From the NCBI GenBank assembly GCA_027422505.1, contig JAPQWV010000682.1, forward strand, positions 227,001 through 291,000: 64,000 nucleotides of DNA. Reading direction: 5' to 3'. Within the stretch, counting starts at the first letter, position 1. Every line of letters begins with the position of its first letter. The position numbers were made by a program, and so were the translations under genes. The notes beneath the pieces are model-generated. The model was not told where the DNA came from. It ran no database searches and worked only from the letters and a program-made list of their open reading frames with translations. Of this stretch, positions 12,566-23,038 are shown in pieces. The DNA is from Craterostigma plantagineum (lineage: Eukaryota; Streptophyta; Magnoliopsida; Lamiales; Linderniaceae).

Positions 12566-12808
12566 TAGCGGAAATATTAATTTTAAAATATATTCTGAAT
12601 TTTAGTTTAAATATTTTTATTTCTATTATTTTTATTAGTATTTTCTAAAAAAAAAGAGTTCAAAAAATATTTTTATATAAAAATATTTATTTTATCTTGA
12701 TTATTATCATCATTATCGTCATCATCATTTATTTATTATTATTATTATTGTTGTTGTTATTATTATTATTACTGTGATACTCGCATCTTTCTCGTTTGTG
12801 TTTTGCAG

Positions 12809-14083
12809 ATGGAACGATATTCAAGATATTCTCCCGAGTCCTACGAGACGTCTGATGATGAACTAGAATGCGACTGGTGTGGATGTTCACATCTAACTAG
12901 TCAATGCAAGTATAAACCTCTCGGATGGTACGTCGGGCGAGGGGAGAATAATCAATATGAAGCACCTGACAACACAAAATATTGGGATTATCTGTACGAA
13001 GATTCTACGAGAGCATCATATTCTTCAGACCATGTACCGCAATTCAACCAAAATTATCCACAAACATGTTATAACGATATGCACTACTCAGACAAAGGCG
13101 ACTGCTCATATTATTTTTCGGCTAACGATAATTCATCGCCTCAAAAAGAAAAAGCCGCCTGGGAGAAAGCGCTCGAGAGACTGGCTGACCAGGGTCGACA
13201 AGCTGAAGAGCGATATCGGAATTCAAACAGCTTTGTCAATACGAGCTCTAACAGTTTAGAAGCGACGATGAAGAGTTTGGCATTCCAAGTGGAAGAACTT
13301 AAGAATACAGTTTCTGCACTAACGAGCGATACAGAGACAAATCCGAAAGAGGATACAGAAGTCATTCAGCTGGGCTATGAAACTTCACGAGAACCAATGT
13401 TGGAACTAAATGAAAATAAAGATGAGATCGAACCAGAAAAAGCCGATCAACCCGCAGAGGCTACTGTAGATTCCATTCCAACAAAGCCGAGCCTTCCGAA
13501 AGTCCTTGGGGATATTCCTAGTCATGCGACGTCGAAAGAAGAACCCGAATCATCTACTGATCAGAAAATTGTCGAGCATATGCTTCCAACCAATGAGGCT
13601 GTTGTCGAAATCGAGTGGTGCGAGAGTTTTAAAGTTGTTGACTGCGTAGTTCGCCAAGAAAATATTGAGGGAACGACAAAAAGCGAGGAATTCACATCAT
13701 ACAATTTTGTGGAGAATAGAAAAATGGAACCTGAGAGTTTTGATCCGTTTCTACGAGCGGCTCTGAATTCATCGGATCATTCGGAGGATATGTTCACGAA
13801 AAAATTCACTAAGACATTAATGATTGTGAATTTTAACATTATTTGGGATCCGAACGTCGACCTGTTGAGGGAGTTTAAGGATTGCAATCACACGAAGATA
13901 TACCATTCCAAGATTAAACTTCTCTCGAAAAAGCTTAAATCGAGATGTTCAGTACTGCAACTGAACACGCAGGATCGTGGGTCTTCTACACGAACAGGAG
14001 TCGAGCTATCGACTATAAAAGGAGCGCTTCCTGTGAGGCAACCTAAGTACTATCTATGCGTTATTATTTGTTTTCCAAATTAA
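12809..14083 (+). CDS. Orphan C-terminal Gag-like protein of element B (424 aa)
   Basis: Starts at ATG 12809 (MERYSRYSPES), just after the leader. Near the N-terminus it has a zinc-knuckle-like motif, CDWCGCSHLTSQC (CX2CX3HX4C, one residue shorter than the usual CX2CX4HX4C). Next comes an Asn/Tyr-rich stretch, then a charged helical segment (AWEKALERLADQGRQAEERY, later AFQVEELKNTVSAL) and a TETNPKED motif that resembles the Gag-Pro border of Athila elements. The remaining 230 residues are acidic and unlike anything I recognise. The capsid part and the whole of pol are absent. The frame is open over 1.27 kb, so it is either young or under selection. Function unknown; nucleic-acid binding is an inference from the knuckle. 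Confidence 0.75.
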   Translation: MERYSRYSPESYETSDDELECDWCGCSHLTSQCKYKPLGWYVGRGENNQYEAPDNTKYWDYLYEDSTRASYSSDHVPQFNQNYPQTCYNDMHYSDKGDCSYYFSANDNSSPQKEKAAWEKALERLADQGRQAEERYRNSNSFVNTSSNSLEATMKSLAFQVEELKNTVSALTSDTETNPKEDTEVIQLGYETSREPMLELNENKDEIEPEKADQPAEATVDSIPTKPSLPKVLGDIPSHATSKEEPESSTDQKIVEHMLPTNEAVVEIEWCESFKVVDCVVRQENIEGTTKSEEFTSYNFVENRKMEPESFDPFLRAALNSSDHSEDMFTKKFTKTLMIVNFNIIWDPNVDLLREFKDCNHTKIYHSKIKLLSKKLKSRCSVLQLNTQDRGSSTRTGVELSTIKGALPVRQPKYYLCVIICFPN

Positions 14084-15791
14084 AGTCTTATATCTATTGC
14101 ATCGTATCTTATTAAGTGTGTGTGCTTTTGAATTATTTTCACAAAATTTCCTATCACGGTGTCGTCTAGTTTTGTTTCCTCGCAGGATCATAGTCAGTTT
14201 GGGGGTGGTTCGTCCGCAGAAATAGCTCTATCCTGAAGAAACTGAAGTCCTCTCACAACTCGCCCACATTGATCTATGCATTATTCAGGGCAGTGTCACT
14301 TAAACTTCCTCGTTGCTTTAAATTTTTACACATTGGGGACAATGTGATAATTAGTTTGGGGGTGGGGTGACACATGCTAGATTTTATATGATATCGATCT
14401 CTTCGATTTATTAGTTTGGTTTAACTGATCAATGTTATGATTTGAACGACACTTATGAAAACTCGTGTCGATGATGAAAATTTTTTAAATTTTTGCTTGT
14501 GTCGAGATAAGATTCAGCTAATTGTGTCTGAAAGTTTTGCATGTTACGTGTTTGATATTAGCATGATTATCTGATCACATTGATTGCTTCAGAAGAATAG
14601 TACGTATCATGAGACACAAAGCCAGAAAATATTGTGAGTTTTGAGCCGAAAGTAAAAAAAAATAGAGCAACACAATACTTGCTCGATGTGTTTTTTGTGA
14701 GTGTCACGCATAGTCTGATTATTTTCGAACTTGCTTTATTATGCATGTCAATATCACAGTGGATTTTTGTATACGAAAATGATGAAGGCAATTAGGATGA
14801 GTCACTGGCTTAAATATCTCCGCACCCGACATAGTTATCAATTAGTAAGCCCATTTGAGCCTTATTAGCCTTATTTCTTTGATTTGGAGCCACGATATTT
14901 AGCCGTTTATCCCTTTATTTTATCCTTCATCCTCGAACCATTGTCAGCATGTTAGCTTACAAATCGCTTTATAGTATTGGGTCTATTAATTTAGAGGAAA
15001 GACGATTAGGACATGTTATATGTGGTTGCGTTATTTTATTTAAAAAAAAAAAAAATCGAACAAAAAAAAAGAGAGATTGAAAAAAAAAAAAAGAAGAAAA
15101 AAAATAATATCGAGAAAAAAAAAAGAGAAAAAAAGAGAAAAAAAAATATATATATATTTATTGTATTTGCAAGACAAAAAAAGTTACAATAGATATTTTA
15201 GAATTATTTTCTTGAGTTCTTAGTTATATTTTTGAGTTGTTTTTATAGTAGTATGAGTCTCCATTGTTTGAGTCGTATATTGTGCTATAGAGTATAGACG
15301 GGGAAAAGCGATTTAGTAACTAACATGCTTGACCATATTACCTCACTCATTCCATATGTCACACCCTTAGTACCCTGAGCCCCATTACAACCTTGTTTAA
15401 GACCTTTTGATTCGTTCACGATATCTATTATGTGAATATGATGTGATATACTTGCAAGCTTAGATTAATATCATTCTATGTTGTGAGTTGAGCGCTTTTA
15501 TACAGATCCCATTAAACACTTCGAGCGAATTGAGCGATCCGTGTGAGAGTTGTTACGTGATACGTGTTAGGATCTGGAAATATTTCTGTACTATGATATG
15601 ATTGCGAACTATCATTCATGTCTCGTGTTTAGCTGAATCATTCATTAGTTGATAACGATTTCGACCGATTGTGCTTTTGATTTTCTGAGAGTAAACATGA
15701 GAATTCATTTAGTGACGTCGTAAAATCCTAACTTGATTTAATTCATTCCGCTTTTATGATCGATGACGATCATAGCTAGTTTGGGGGTTGT
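14084..15791 (+). other. Long 3' non-coding region of element B
   Basis: No coding frame. It contains three copies of a purine motif AGTTTGGGGGT (14196, 14353, 15778), the last being the polypurine tract beside the 3' LTR. An A-rich tract lies at 15043-15150. About 14690-15560 is clearly homologous to the 3' non-coding region of family A (about 39330-40130), for example the shared word GTGTGAGAGTTGTT. Confidence 0.8.
15778..15791 (+). promoter_or_regulatory. Polypurine tract of element B
   Basis: AGTTTGGGGGTTGT directly before the 3' LTR start TGATAAG; the expected plus-strand priming site. Confidence 0.7.
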
Positions 15792-17726
15792 TGATAAGTT
15801 AGGATTTTACCTAATACTACAACATGTGAACATATGTTATCGATCATTAGTTGTTCAAATATCCTACGTTTGTGCTTATAATTTGTACTTGACAGGTATT
15901 ATGGAAAAAGAGCTTGAAATATGAGGAATCGATGTGGAAATAATTTGAAGAAATAATTTGGAAACCACCCGAGTTCATAAGCCAATTTGCGTGGAATTGT
16001 ACACATCACCATCAAACAACAAATTCCAGCTCAAGACATGCACGTGGAGCCACTTTGAAAATAAAATACTGCAATGGTGGTCAAAGATTACATTATTGGA
16101 GTGGAGTGACCCACTTGCTTTGAAATGGGATGGATGTACACGCAAGGAAAACCAATAGCACACAAGGTCAAACTTGGTGGATTCTTTTTGCACTTAAGCG
16201 TGGCTCATCTCCCAATTTTCGGCTGAGAATTGACAAATCACCCAAAAGACCGCTTGCCATGTGGAGAAAATCGATTTCTCTTACTTCGATCACTTGGTAT
16301 TTTAAGCCTATAAATGGATCATCTTGACGGACAGATTTGGAGAGGGAGGGATCAAGAGCTGAAAAGAAAAAAAACACAGACGCGTATCATATTTTTCATC
16401 CTCTCAAATATTGCTCAAGGCCACCTACAATAAAATTCGGCAGAGCAACCAACACAGGCATCGCAGCCCGGGCTGCTGCGGCTGCGAATCATCAAGGTCG
16501 CTGCTCTTCGTTCGCATCACAAATCTGACGTCTCCCTCACGCTGAACATCCACAGGGCCGAGGATTATTGTAGTACACACCTCTCACACCTTCTCCCTGA
16601 CCTCGCTGCCAATCGAAGCTCACAGCTCAAGGAGCAAGCAGGAGCCACCAAGCAAGCTGCTCTCGGGCAGCACATGCCACCTACCACACGGTGAAAATTT
16701 CCAAGCAGCCAGCTCTTGTACGAGAGGAGGAGCAGTGAACACGGAGGCGATCTTTCAACTGGGAAGTAGCCGAGACTCACGGCTGGGAGCGAATCAGCGG
16801 GCGTTCACGACGACCAAGAAGAACTAAGAAAGCTACGAGAACGACCACGAGGGTCTCCAAGGTGCCTCTTCCACGAGGGAGAGAAACCGAGGCGACGCGT
16901 GACAACTCGAGCGTCGGGAAGGGGCGTATTTCTTTACCTTAATATCTTATTTTCAACAACGTTTTGTTGATTATGATTGTCCCCATGTTAGCTTAAATTA
17001 CTTGTGTGGTTAAGGGCGTGTTAGGCCGAACTATTATTGCGTGTTAGTGCTATTGGTATTTTATTAATTATATGATTTAAGTTATGTATTCGTTATCTTT
17101 GATTAATGCTTGCGTATGTCTGATCAACATGTGCACGATATTTGATTGGTTTATGAGACGGACAAAGTGATTAGACCGGTTAGAACAATAGATAACGTGT
17201 ACCACGACGTAAAACCGACCAGAGATGGAATTCGGTTTCGTCCGTGTGGTTTCCGAGATTTCAGGCGCCGAAAGCGTCTAAACTCGGGGAAATTCATAAA
17301 GCCGAATGCGTGCGGAGTAACTACAGTCATATAGAAATATAGTTGATTGGTTCATTTTCGCATAGGATCGCTATTGCGGGACAAACGGGTAGCGATTATT
17401 TTAGGAATTTCTACCTTAACTAGATTTATATTGTTTAGATAAAACGACCGCATGAATACGTAGGAATATTTTGTGGCGAGCACGTGCCTTGATCACATCC
17501 CTCGTCAAATTTATCCATTTTCTATCTTTTTATTTATGTTATTTTTTTATTTGCATTTTATTTTCTTTTATTAAATCCACAAAATATAAAAACTCGTTTT
17601 AGTCTAAATTAAATTTCAGAATAATATCTTAAATTAATCGAGCTGTCCTCGTGGATCGATACTTGGACTTGTCCATTTTATACTACTTGCACGACCTAGT
17701 ACACTTGCTAGTATTCGAGCGTGTCA
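15792..17726 (+). repeat. 3' LTR of element B
   Basis: 1935 bases, nearly identical to the 5' LTR, followed by GTAAG, the duplicated target site, and then the severed ADH C-terminal codons. Confidence 0.95.
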
Positions 17727-17785
17727 GTAAGAGCCTTAGATGTGTGATTTGGATGGAGAAAATGAAATCATTTCTTAAACTTTGA

Positions 17786-18205
17786 GGAAAAAAAGGTTCC
17801 TATTTCTTCTATGGCGCAAGGTTAAAACAAAAAAAAATTGATTTTTTTCTCAATGTTTTCTGACGTTTTCGATAAAACCTTTTTATTATAATATGCCCTT
17901 TTACGTACATAGATCGAACTTTTGTTTGGAATTCTAATTAAGTTTCATTCTTGGATTAAGTTGCTAAGTACAAAGTCAATGATATGTTACTTCATTTCCC
18001 ACATGTTGTTCGTAGTCTGTCGGGCTTTTGACATACGATGAGATTAATAACATGGACTCGCCTGTAATGAAGGAAAATTTTATGAGAACATCATTGTTAC
18101 AGACCAATGCATGTGTATATGGAGCCGTATACCACCGTCCTTGATTAGTACAAGTTTTCACTAAAATCTAGAAAAAAAGAATTAATAAAAGATCTTTAGA
18201 TTTTC
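17786..18205. other. Intergenic: ADH-like 3' trailer and convergent DUF241 3' end
   Basis: AT-rich 3' sequence of two convergent genes; no open frame with recognisable content. Confidence 0.5.
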
Positions 18206-19114
18206 TTAATGATCAGTAAGTACATTAAGAAGCGAAACCCTACAGTGAACTAATTGCCTGAACAATCTCTCTAATACACCCTCAAATCTTTCGATGGAGG
18301 CTACGACACTTTCAAGACTTGTCTGAACTGTCCGCACATCGTTAATCCCTGCTACGTTTAGCCTCATCTTCTCTTGCAAAGAAATTAAAGAAAAATCTAC
18401 ATTTTCAACCTCATTACTGATACTATTCACATCGACAGCAGAAGATTTCGCAAGAGCCATCTTTGAGACCAAAGACCATCCTCCGCTAGGCTTGGCTTTC
18501 GAGCAAGAAACGAACGCCAAAACAGTCTTCAAGACGTCGTTCGAAATCCCAGAAACTTCTTTAACCAATGTAATGAAATCACCATCATCATGACCATCTT
18601 CGTTCGTCGATGGAGTAGAAGTACTACTGCTATCAAAACGTTTTGTGCTTTTGATTATCTTCGCTATATCTTTCTTCATCTTCTTCCTAAAGCTAAAATA
18701 CCCAGAGATATCATCCTTACACTCCATGGCCTTGCGGCGCATCGAGGATTGAAGGGCATGAACGTTCTCTTTGAATGTAAGAAGAAGATCTCTAGTTTTG
18801 CTGCATGTATCGAGTATCTGTACGGATTGATCAAGCGATTCCTCGAGCGATTTGATCCCATCTCTACAAACAAGTGCTTGCTGAGAACCTTGAGATTTCA
18901 AAAGCTCTTGGATTGAATCGTAGAGTTGAACAAGTCCAAGAATCCTAGATTCAATGGACTCAGAGCTTGCAGTACTACGATGTAATGAGTAATATTCTTG
19001 GAAAGATCTGAGCTTTTTAAGCTCACTGTTTACGCTGTCAGTGGGATTGTTGATGGGGCGCAATCTTGAAGGCAAGCTAATGGATCTTAACTTGATTTGA
19101 GAAGTAATCGCCAT
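18206..19114 (-). CDS. DUF241 (BPS1/At1g76210-type) domain protein, 302 aa
   Basis: Single uninterrupted frame starting MAITSQIKLRSISLPSRLRP. The N-terminal basic patch, the LRSFQEYYSL segment and the long helical body (LGLVQLYDSIQELL, LDQSVQILDTCSKTRDLLL, and the C-terminal SLESVVASIERFEGVLERLFRQLVH, quoted in parts) are typical of the plant DUF241 family, which is usually intronless and near 300 residues. Function of the family is not established. A basic linker (SFRKKMKKDIAKIIKS) lies mid-protein. Start chosen at the first ATG; the upstream region includes TATTTATAGGG (around 19180), a reasonable TATA box. Confidence 0.88.
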   Translation of the reverse strand: MAITSQIKLRSISLPSRLRPINNPTDSVNSELKKLRSFQEYYSLHRSTASSESIESRILGLVQLYDSIQELLKSQGSQQALVCRDGIKSLEESLDQSVQILDTCSKTRDLLLTFKENVHALQSSMRRKAMECKDDISGYFSFRKKMKKDIAKIIKSTKRFDSSSTSTPSTNEDGHDDGDFITLVKEVSGISNDVLKTVLAFVSCSKAKPSGGWSLVSKMALAKSSAVDVNSISNEVENVDFSLISLQEKMRLNVAGINDVRTVQTSLESVVASIERFEGVLERLFRQLVHCRVSLLNVLTDH

Positions 19115-20099
19115 TTACATTGCTTCTTTTGTTTTATGCTTTGGTTCTTTGGCTTATTGGCTTTGATTATTCTGCTCGTGTATTTATAGGGACATGTTCT
19201 GTCCCAAGAATTGAATTTACATGTGGGAGCGAATTAATATATTCGTCGTATAACTGAGATGCAATTTTTAATTTCATTGGGGTGGTTGCATGTGGCAGCA
19301 AAGGAGACAAGCTAGCCATTGCTGGTCTAGTACGTGGACGCCATGCAGATTCTTCAATTGATAAATAAAATAAAACAGCATATTCTATAGTAGTTGAATT
19401 TTTTGAATTTTTTTAATATTTACGAAGACAGTATGTATATTATATCTATCGACCAGCTACGTCCTAGCTAAATGACAGGAATGGCTAATTTATCAATTTG
19501 GAATTTGGGATTACATCCAACCGTGGCGAGTTGGGAAATCTATGGCCCATGATTATAGTGACGTATTTGATATCATTTATATTTGTTATAGAAATAAAGA
19601 ACCGTTTTGTTTGACACAGAACCTCATGAGTCATGATTGGCTCCTTCGCTGCCACCATTTTGTTTTTCAAAATATAATAAATCCAACATAAAGGTGTCAC
19701 ATTTTTCATTATTTATACGGGTATGCAGATAATGCCTATTTGGATAAAACTTACACATCAGTGCCTATGTCAGAAATTTTTAAGGATATGTACTCGATGT
19801 AATTTTTACCAGTCTCTTCAGTCATGTCGTACCTTCCTGTGTGTATTGCATATCATAACACGTTAATATAGGGTACCTCGGCGCACCTAATGTGTAAATA
19901 AGGCGTACCTAAATGTGCTAATACGGGGTACCATTTTCTAAACGTACTATGTACCACAATACGTTGATATAGGGTGCCCAAATGTGTTGTATGGCGTACC
20001 TGCGGCGGATCGGTTACCTATCTAAAAAAATTTATTCTGTTAAGTATCTACATATAAAAAAATGCTGACAGGGTACTAAATTATAAGTTTTTTCACAGG
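19115..20099. other. Intergenic with degenerate GGTACC-type repeats
   Basis: Upstream region of the DUF241 gene. From about 19866 to 20010 there are imperfect repeats built on GGTACC/GCGTACC and AATGTGTTAATA words, roughly 40-60 bases apart. No gene seen. Confidence 0.5.
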
Positions 20100-20372
20100 A
20101 AATATTTGTGTGTAAAGACCCCACCATATTGATATTCGACTCAACTAATCAATTTCATAAATAATAGGCTCAAAATTGTTTATTTCTAATCGCAACCCAC
20201 GGTGGGGTCCCCCTAGGGACTAGGTACACACGCCCAAATTTACCTAACACGTTAGTCATTGAATAATACCCCATGGGGACTACTCAAGAATTCGTGGGAG
20301 GAAAGATTCGACCACCTAACCCATAAATTCATAAAGCCTTCTCCTTGACCACTAGACCAACGCCTCTTTAAC
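20100..20372 (-). mobile_element. tRNA-derived SINE-like element
   Basis: On the minus strand an RNA polymerase III-type A box, TGGTCTAGTGG (20349-20359), is followed about 36 bases later by a B box-like GGTCGAATC (20305-20313), with a tRNA-unrelated body running to about 20100. This is the layout of plant tRNA-derived SINEs. I could not identify a clean target-site duplication, so the borders are approximate. Confidence 0.55.
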
Positions 20373-20449
20373 AGGTATTACTAAGGTTCAACAAGCATAT
20401 TAACTGTAAATCAATAAGATTCATCAAAGAAAAGTTCCTCGGATAATAT

Positions 20450-22080
20450 CTCTTCTTACAAATTGTACGGAGAGAGAAAGGGAGACTCGATACGGACACA
20501 ACACGGACATGTAATTCTTATACTTGACAGGGAAACCGTGACACCTCGCCACCTCGACGGAACCGCTCACCATTCGATAGTAAACTATCGTCCTTAAAAC
20601 AAGAGAACGACAACGAGGGGATCGCAAGGAATAAACGCCTCAAACGCAGATTCCAATGAGTATTCATCGCCAGACGAAACACGTTCGAGTCGCTCATCGC
20701 CTCTTTGATCTCCGTCAACAAGAAATCGAGGCCCACCGAACGCAGCAACACCCACTCTCCATCTCTAATGGTTGTCGAGCGCTTGTACCCTCCTCCTTTA
20801 CCCTTCTTCGGTAGCATCCATATCTCCATGTTCTTCGTTGTAATAGAACCGTACAGCATAACGTCGTCCGCCGATTGACCGTAAGCCGTGGAAATCGCAA
20901 CATCATCGTCGTCTTGCCTGAAAGTAAGGTTGCAAACGGAACGAATAAATCAACTCCGTATTATATTTGATTTGATAATGTATTCGAATATATTGGCGAA
21001 CATTTGAATTCGAGTACTTTTTTTTTTTAAGAAGCACGTCTTTAAAAAAGAAACAAATAATAATGCAAGCAAAAGTACTAGCTAGTGAATGAAGTAAACT
21101 GTTTTACGACATACATGATCAACTTTTTTCGGGGGGAGGGGTTGCATGCATAATATTACCAAAGCATTATCATTGGTTCAACCGATACATCATACGAAAC
21201 GTAATTCATACCATATATTTCTTCTAATCACTTCAATCGAAAAAAAAAATTGATTCATTTGCAACCCAACCTGTAAGGAAACGGCACGCCGACAAACTGC
21301 ACGTGGTTGTCCCCGTCCTCGGGATCGTACATCAAAATCTTGTAGCTCGACGTCGACGCCGTCAACACCAAGGGCTGGTCGAGCCGATTCTCGAACATGT
21401 GATCGCACTCGGTGCACGCCATCGTCGACTCGCACCACTCTCGGGTCTTCGAGGAGTAGGTCTCGACCGCCATCGTGGGGCCGTCGTCGGAAAGTATCCC
21501 GACCCTTACGACTATATAATTCGCCGCGAGCTTGCCACGCACTTCTGTGGTGATGCCTTCGCACGCCAAGGCGACCGAAGTTGGCGGTAATAACTGTTTT
21601 TAGGGTTCGGCGGGACCGTAATCCACCTCTTAGTCACGGGGTTCAGCAGGTGCAACTCCCCAGGTCCATTGCTGCAATTCGCGCGATATTGGCTGAAGAG
21701 CAGAATACCATTGGAGGAGTTGACCAAGTGTTCTAGATTTCGCCTACGAGGCAGGTTTTTTAGGAAATCGAGGTTTCCGTGAGTAGGGAGGATGGACATG
21801 ATGGGTGGTGTTCTTGAATGGTAAGCGAATCTGATTTGTCCGATTAAATTTTTGGAACAAGGCGATTATCGGAGGATTAGCGCTGCTGATCGTTTTGTTG
21901 CTCCTTCTCAGTTAGCCGTACGTCAGCTGAAAGAAGGGATCGTAGACGAGGTTGTTCCATCTCTTCGACGTGAATCTGCATCTGAGAACGGGTTTTGGGG
22001 GCAAACGGTACAATATCTCCATCAACAGATCATACATCGCTGCCCTCCATTAAGATTTCAGCACTAGTAGTGGTTTCCAT
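20450..22080 (-). pseudogene. F-box protein pseudogene, paralogue of the downstream F-box gene
   Basis: Minus strand from ATG at 22080 (METTTSAEIL). It has the F-box region (LPPKPVLRCRFTSKRWNNL) and then the same kelch/F-box-associated body as the intact neighbour. Defects: a frameshift between the start and the F-box, an in-frame TAA after FFQLTYG at about 21918, a one-base loss after YYRQ near 21590, and another near WNLRL at 20640. A 353-bp segment (20918-21270) with GT...AG ends interrupts the sequence and is absent from the paralogue. Together with 23039-24310 it forms a tandem duplication that also includes the 5' flank. Confidence 0.85.
20918..21270 (-). other. Intron-like 353-bp segment present only in the F-box pseudogene
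   Basis: Minus strand: CCTTACAG|GTTGGG...CTTTCAG|GCAAGACG. Removing it exactly restores the sequence CTTACAGGCAAGACG found uninterrupted in the intact paralogue at about 23512-23518. It is AT-rich and has a pyrimidine run before the acceptor, so it looks like a true intron or an insertion that acts as one. Confidence 0.75.
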
Positions 22081-23038
22081 ATGGAGCAACTTCGATGACA
22101 AACAGTTGGTGAAGAAGAAAGAAAGGAAAACAAGAAATAAGCAGCATATCATAGAACATAAATGTAATGAGATGAGCAGAGATGACCTAATTCAACAAAC
22201 AGAACTCATATTAATATACTGAGCAGAGTGGACTCCTTAGACATAGAAATCATCATCAATCAGAGTGGACTCGCGTCACAAGGATTCTGCTACCTATATA
22301 TAAATAATACTTTGAACGAAATATGGAAAAACTTTCCTTACCTTCCTTATCCCTTGACACTTCCTTTTCTGGTACCTTTACTAACGCATCCTCAAAATTC
22401 TTGATTTCCTCCTCCGTCTAGGGATTTGAATAGGATTTTGATTTGGTTAAGTATATCAATCAGTATATGGGACATGGCAGATAATAATTTCCTCAATCAA
22501 AAGATACGAACTTGGAAATCTTGGCGACAGAGGACGAACAAATTTAAAATTGAAACAAGTCTATGAAAGAAATAAGAACTCTTCTCTGGCTACATGAAAT
22601 TTTTTCTCGTTAGATTAGAACTATTGCATTCAATCTGACCTTGTGGACTTCAAAACTGAGGAATATTTCTTGTCAAGAATTCTAGAATTCAAAGTTCTAT
22701 AGCACGGATGGCAAAAATGACTCCTATTACTAGCTATAGCCCAACTGTTGAATTTGGACAGAAGATGATATAACAAAGGCAGGAGCACAAATACACAATA
22801 TCAGCATATACATTCATTTTTCACACGGGGTACTACAACACAATATATGTGATACTAAAATTTAAACAGATACATATGATCCATCCACCATACAATAAAC
22901 CAAATTTATATATAATACCGAATAATCTAGCATAAGCTTATACCATCGTCTGAGAAGAGAAAGTTATTTCCATCCATCCCTAGAAGTAGTCTAGTCTCGA
23001 ATGGGGAGAAATAAAAAAGAAACAAAAACAATCTCACA
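22081..23038. other. Upstream flank of the F-box pseudogene, duplicated upstream of the intact gene
   Basis: About 22220-22560 matches about 24600-24920 (shared words include CTCAAAATTCTTGATTTCCT and GAACTTGGAAATCTTGGCG), showing that the tandem duplication includes the 5' region. From 22560 to 23038 I see only AT-rich sequence and the 3' end of the next gene. Confidence 0.65.

Larger units (their letters stand above)
10606..17726 (+). mobile_element. Complete non-autonomous LTR retrotransposon, family B (Athila/Tat-like)
   Basis: A 7.1-kb element with LTRs 10606-12541 and 15792-17726, both TG...CA, flanked by the 5-bp target-site duplication GTAAG (10601-10605 and 17727-17731). It has a tRNA-Asp primer site, one long open frame (the C-terminal half of a Gag), a long 3' non-coding region with an A-rich tract, and a polypurine tract beside the 3' LTR. 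No protease active site, RT, RNase H or integrase is present, so it must move with proteins from another element. The LTRs differ by eye at one substitution and one indel, so the insertion is recent. Confidence 0.95.
8844..17785 (+). pseudogene. Zinc-dependent alcohol dehydrogenase-like gene, split by LTR retrotransposon B
   Basis: Medium-chain ADH of the plant ADH-like (class III-related) group; NAD-dependent alcohol/aldehyde conversion. Exons: 8844-8904, 8973-9109, 9183-9229, about 9322-9643, 9734-9816, 9886-9961, 10036-10100, 10190-10285, 10357-10605, then 17732-17785 beyond the element. Motifs: catalytic-zinc residues in TSLCYSD, GHES and LLSCGVSTG; structural-zinc cysteines in CGECRDCMSKKSNLC; dinucleotide motif GLGSIGLA. 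The reading frame runs to LLVEGK and meets TGA formed by the first three bases of the inserted LTR. The native C-terminus SLRCVIWMEKMKSFLKL follows the second target-site copy. The acceptor before exon 4 reads AC rather than AG at about 9320, a second defect. The product would lack 17 C-terminal residues. Confidence 0.9.
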
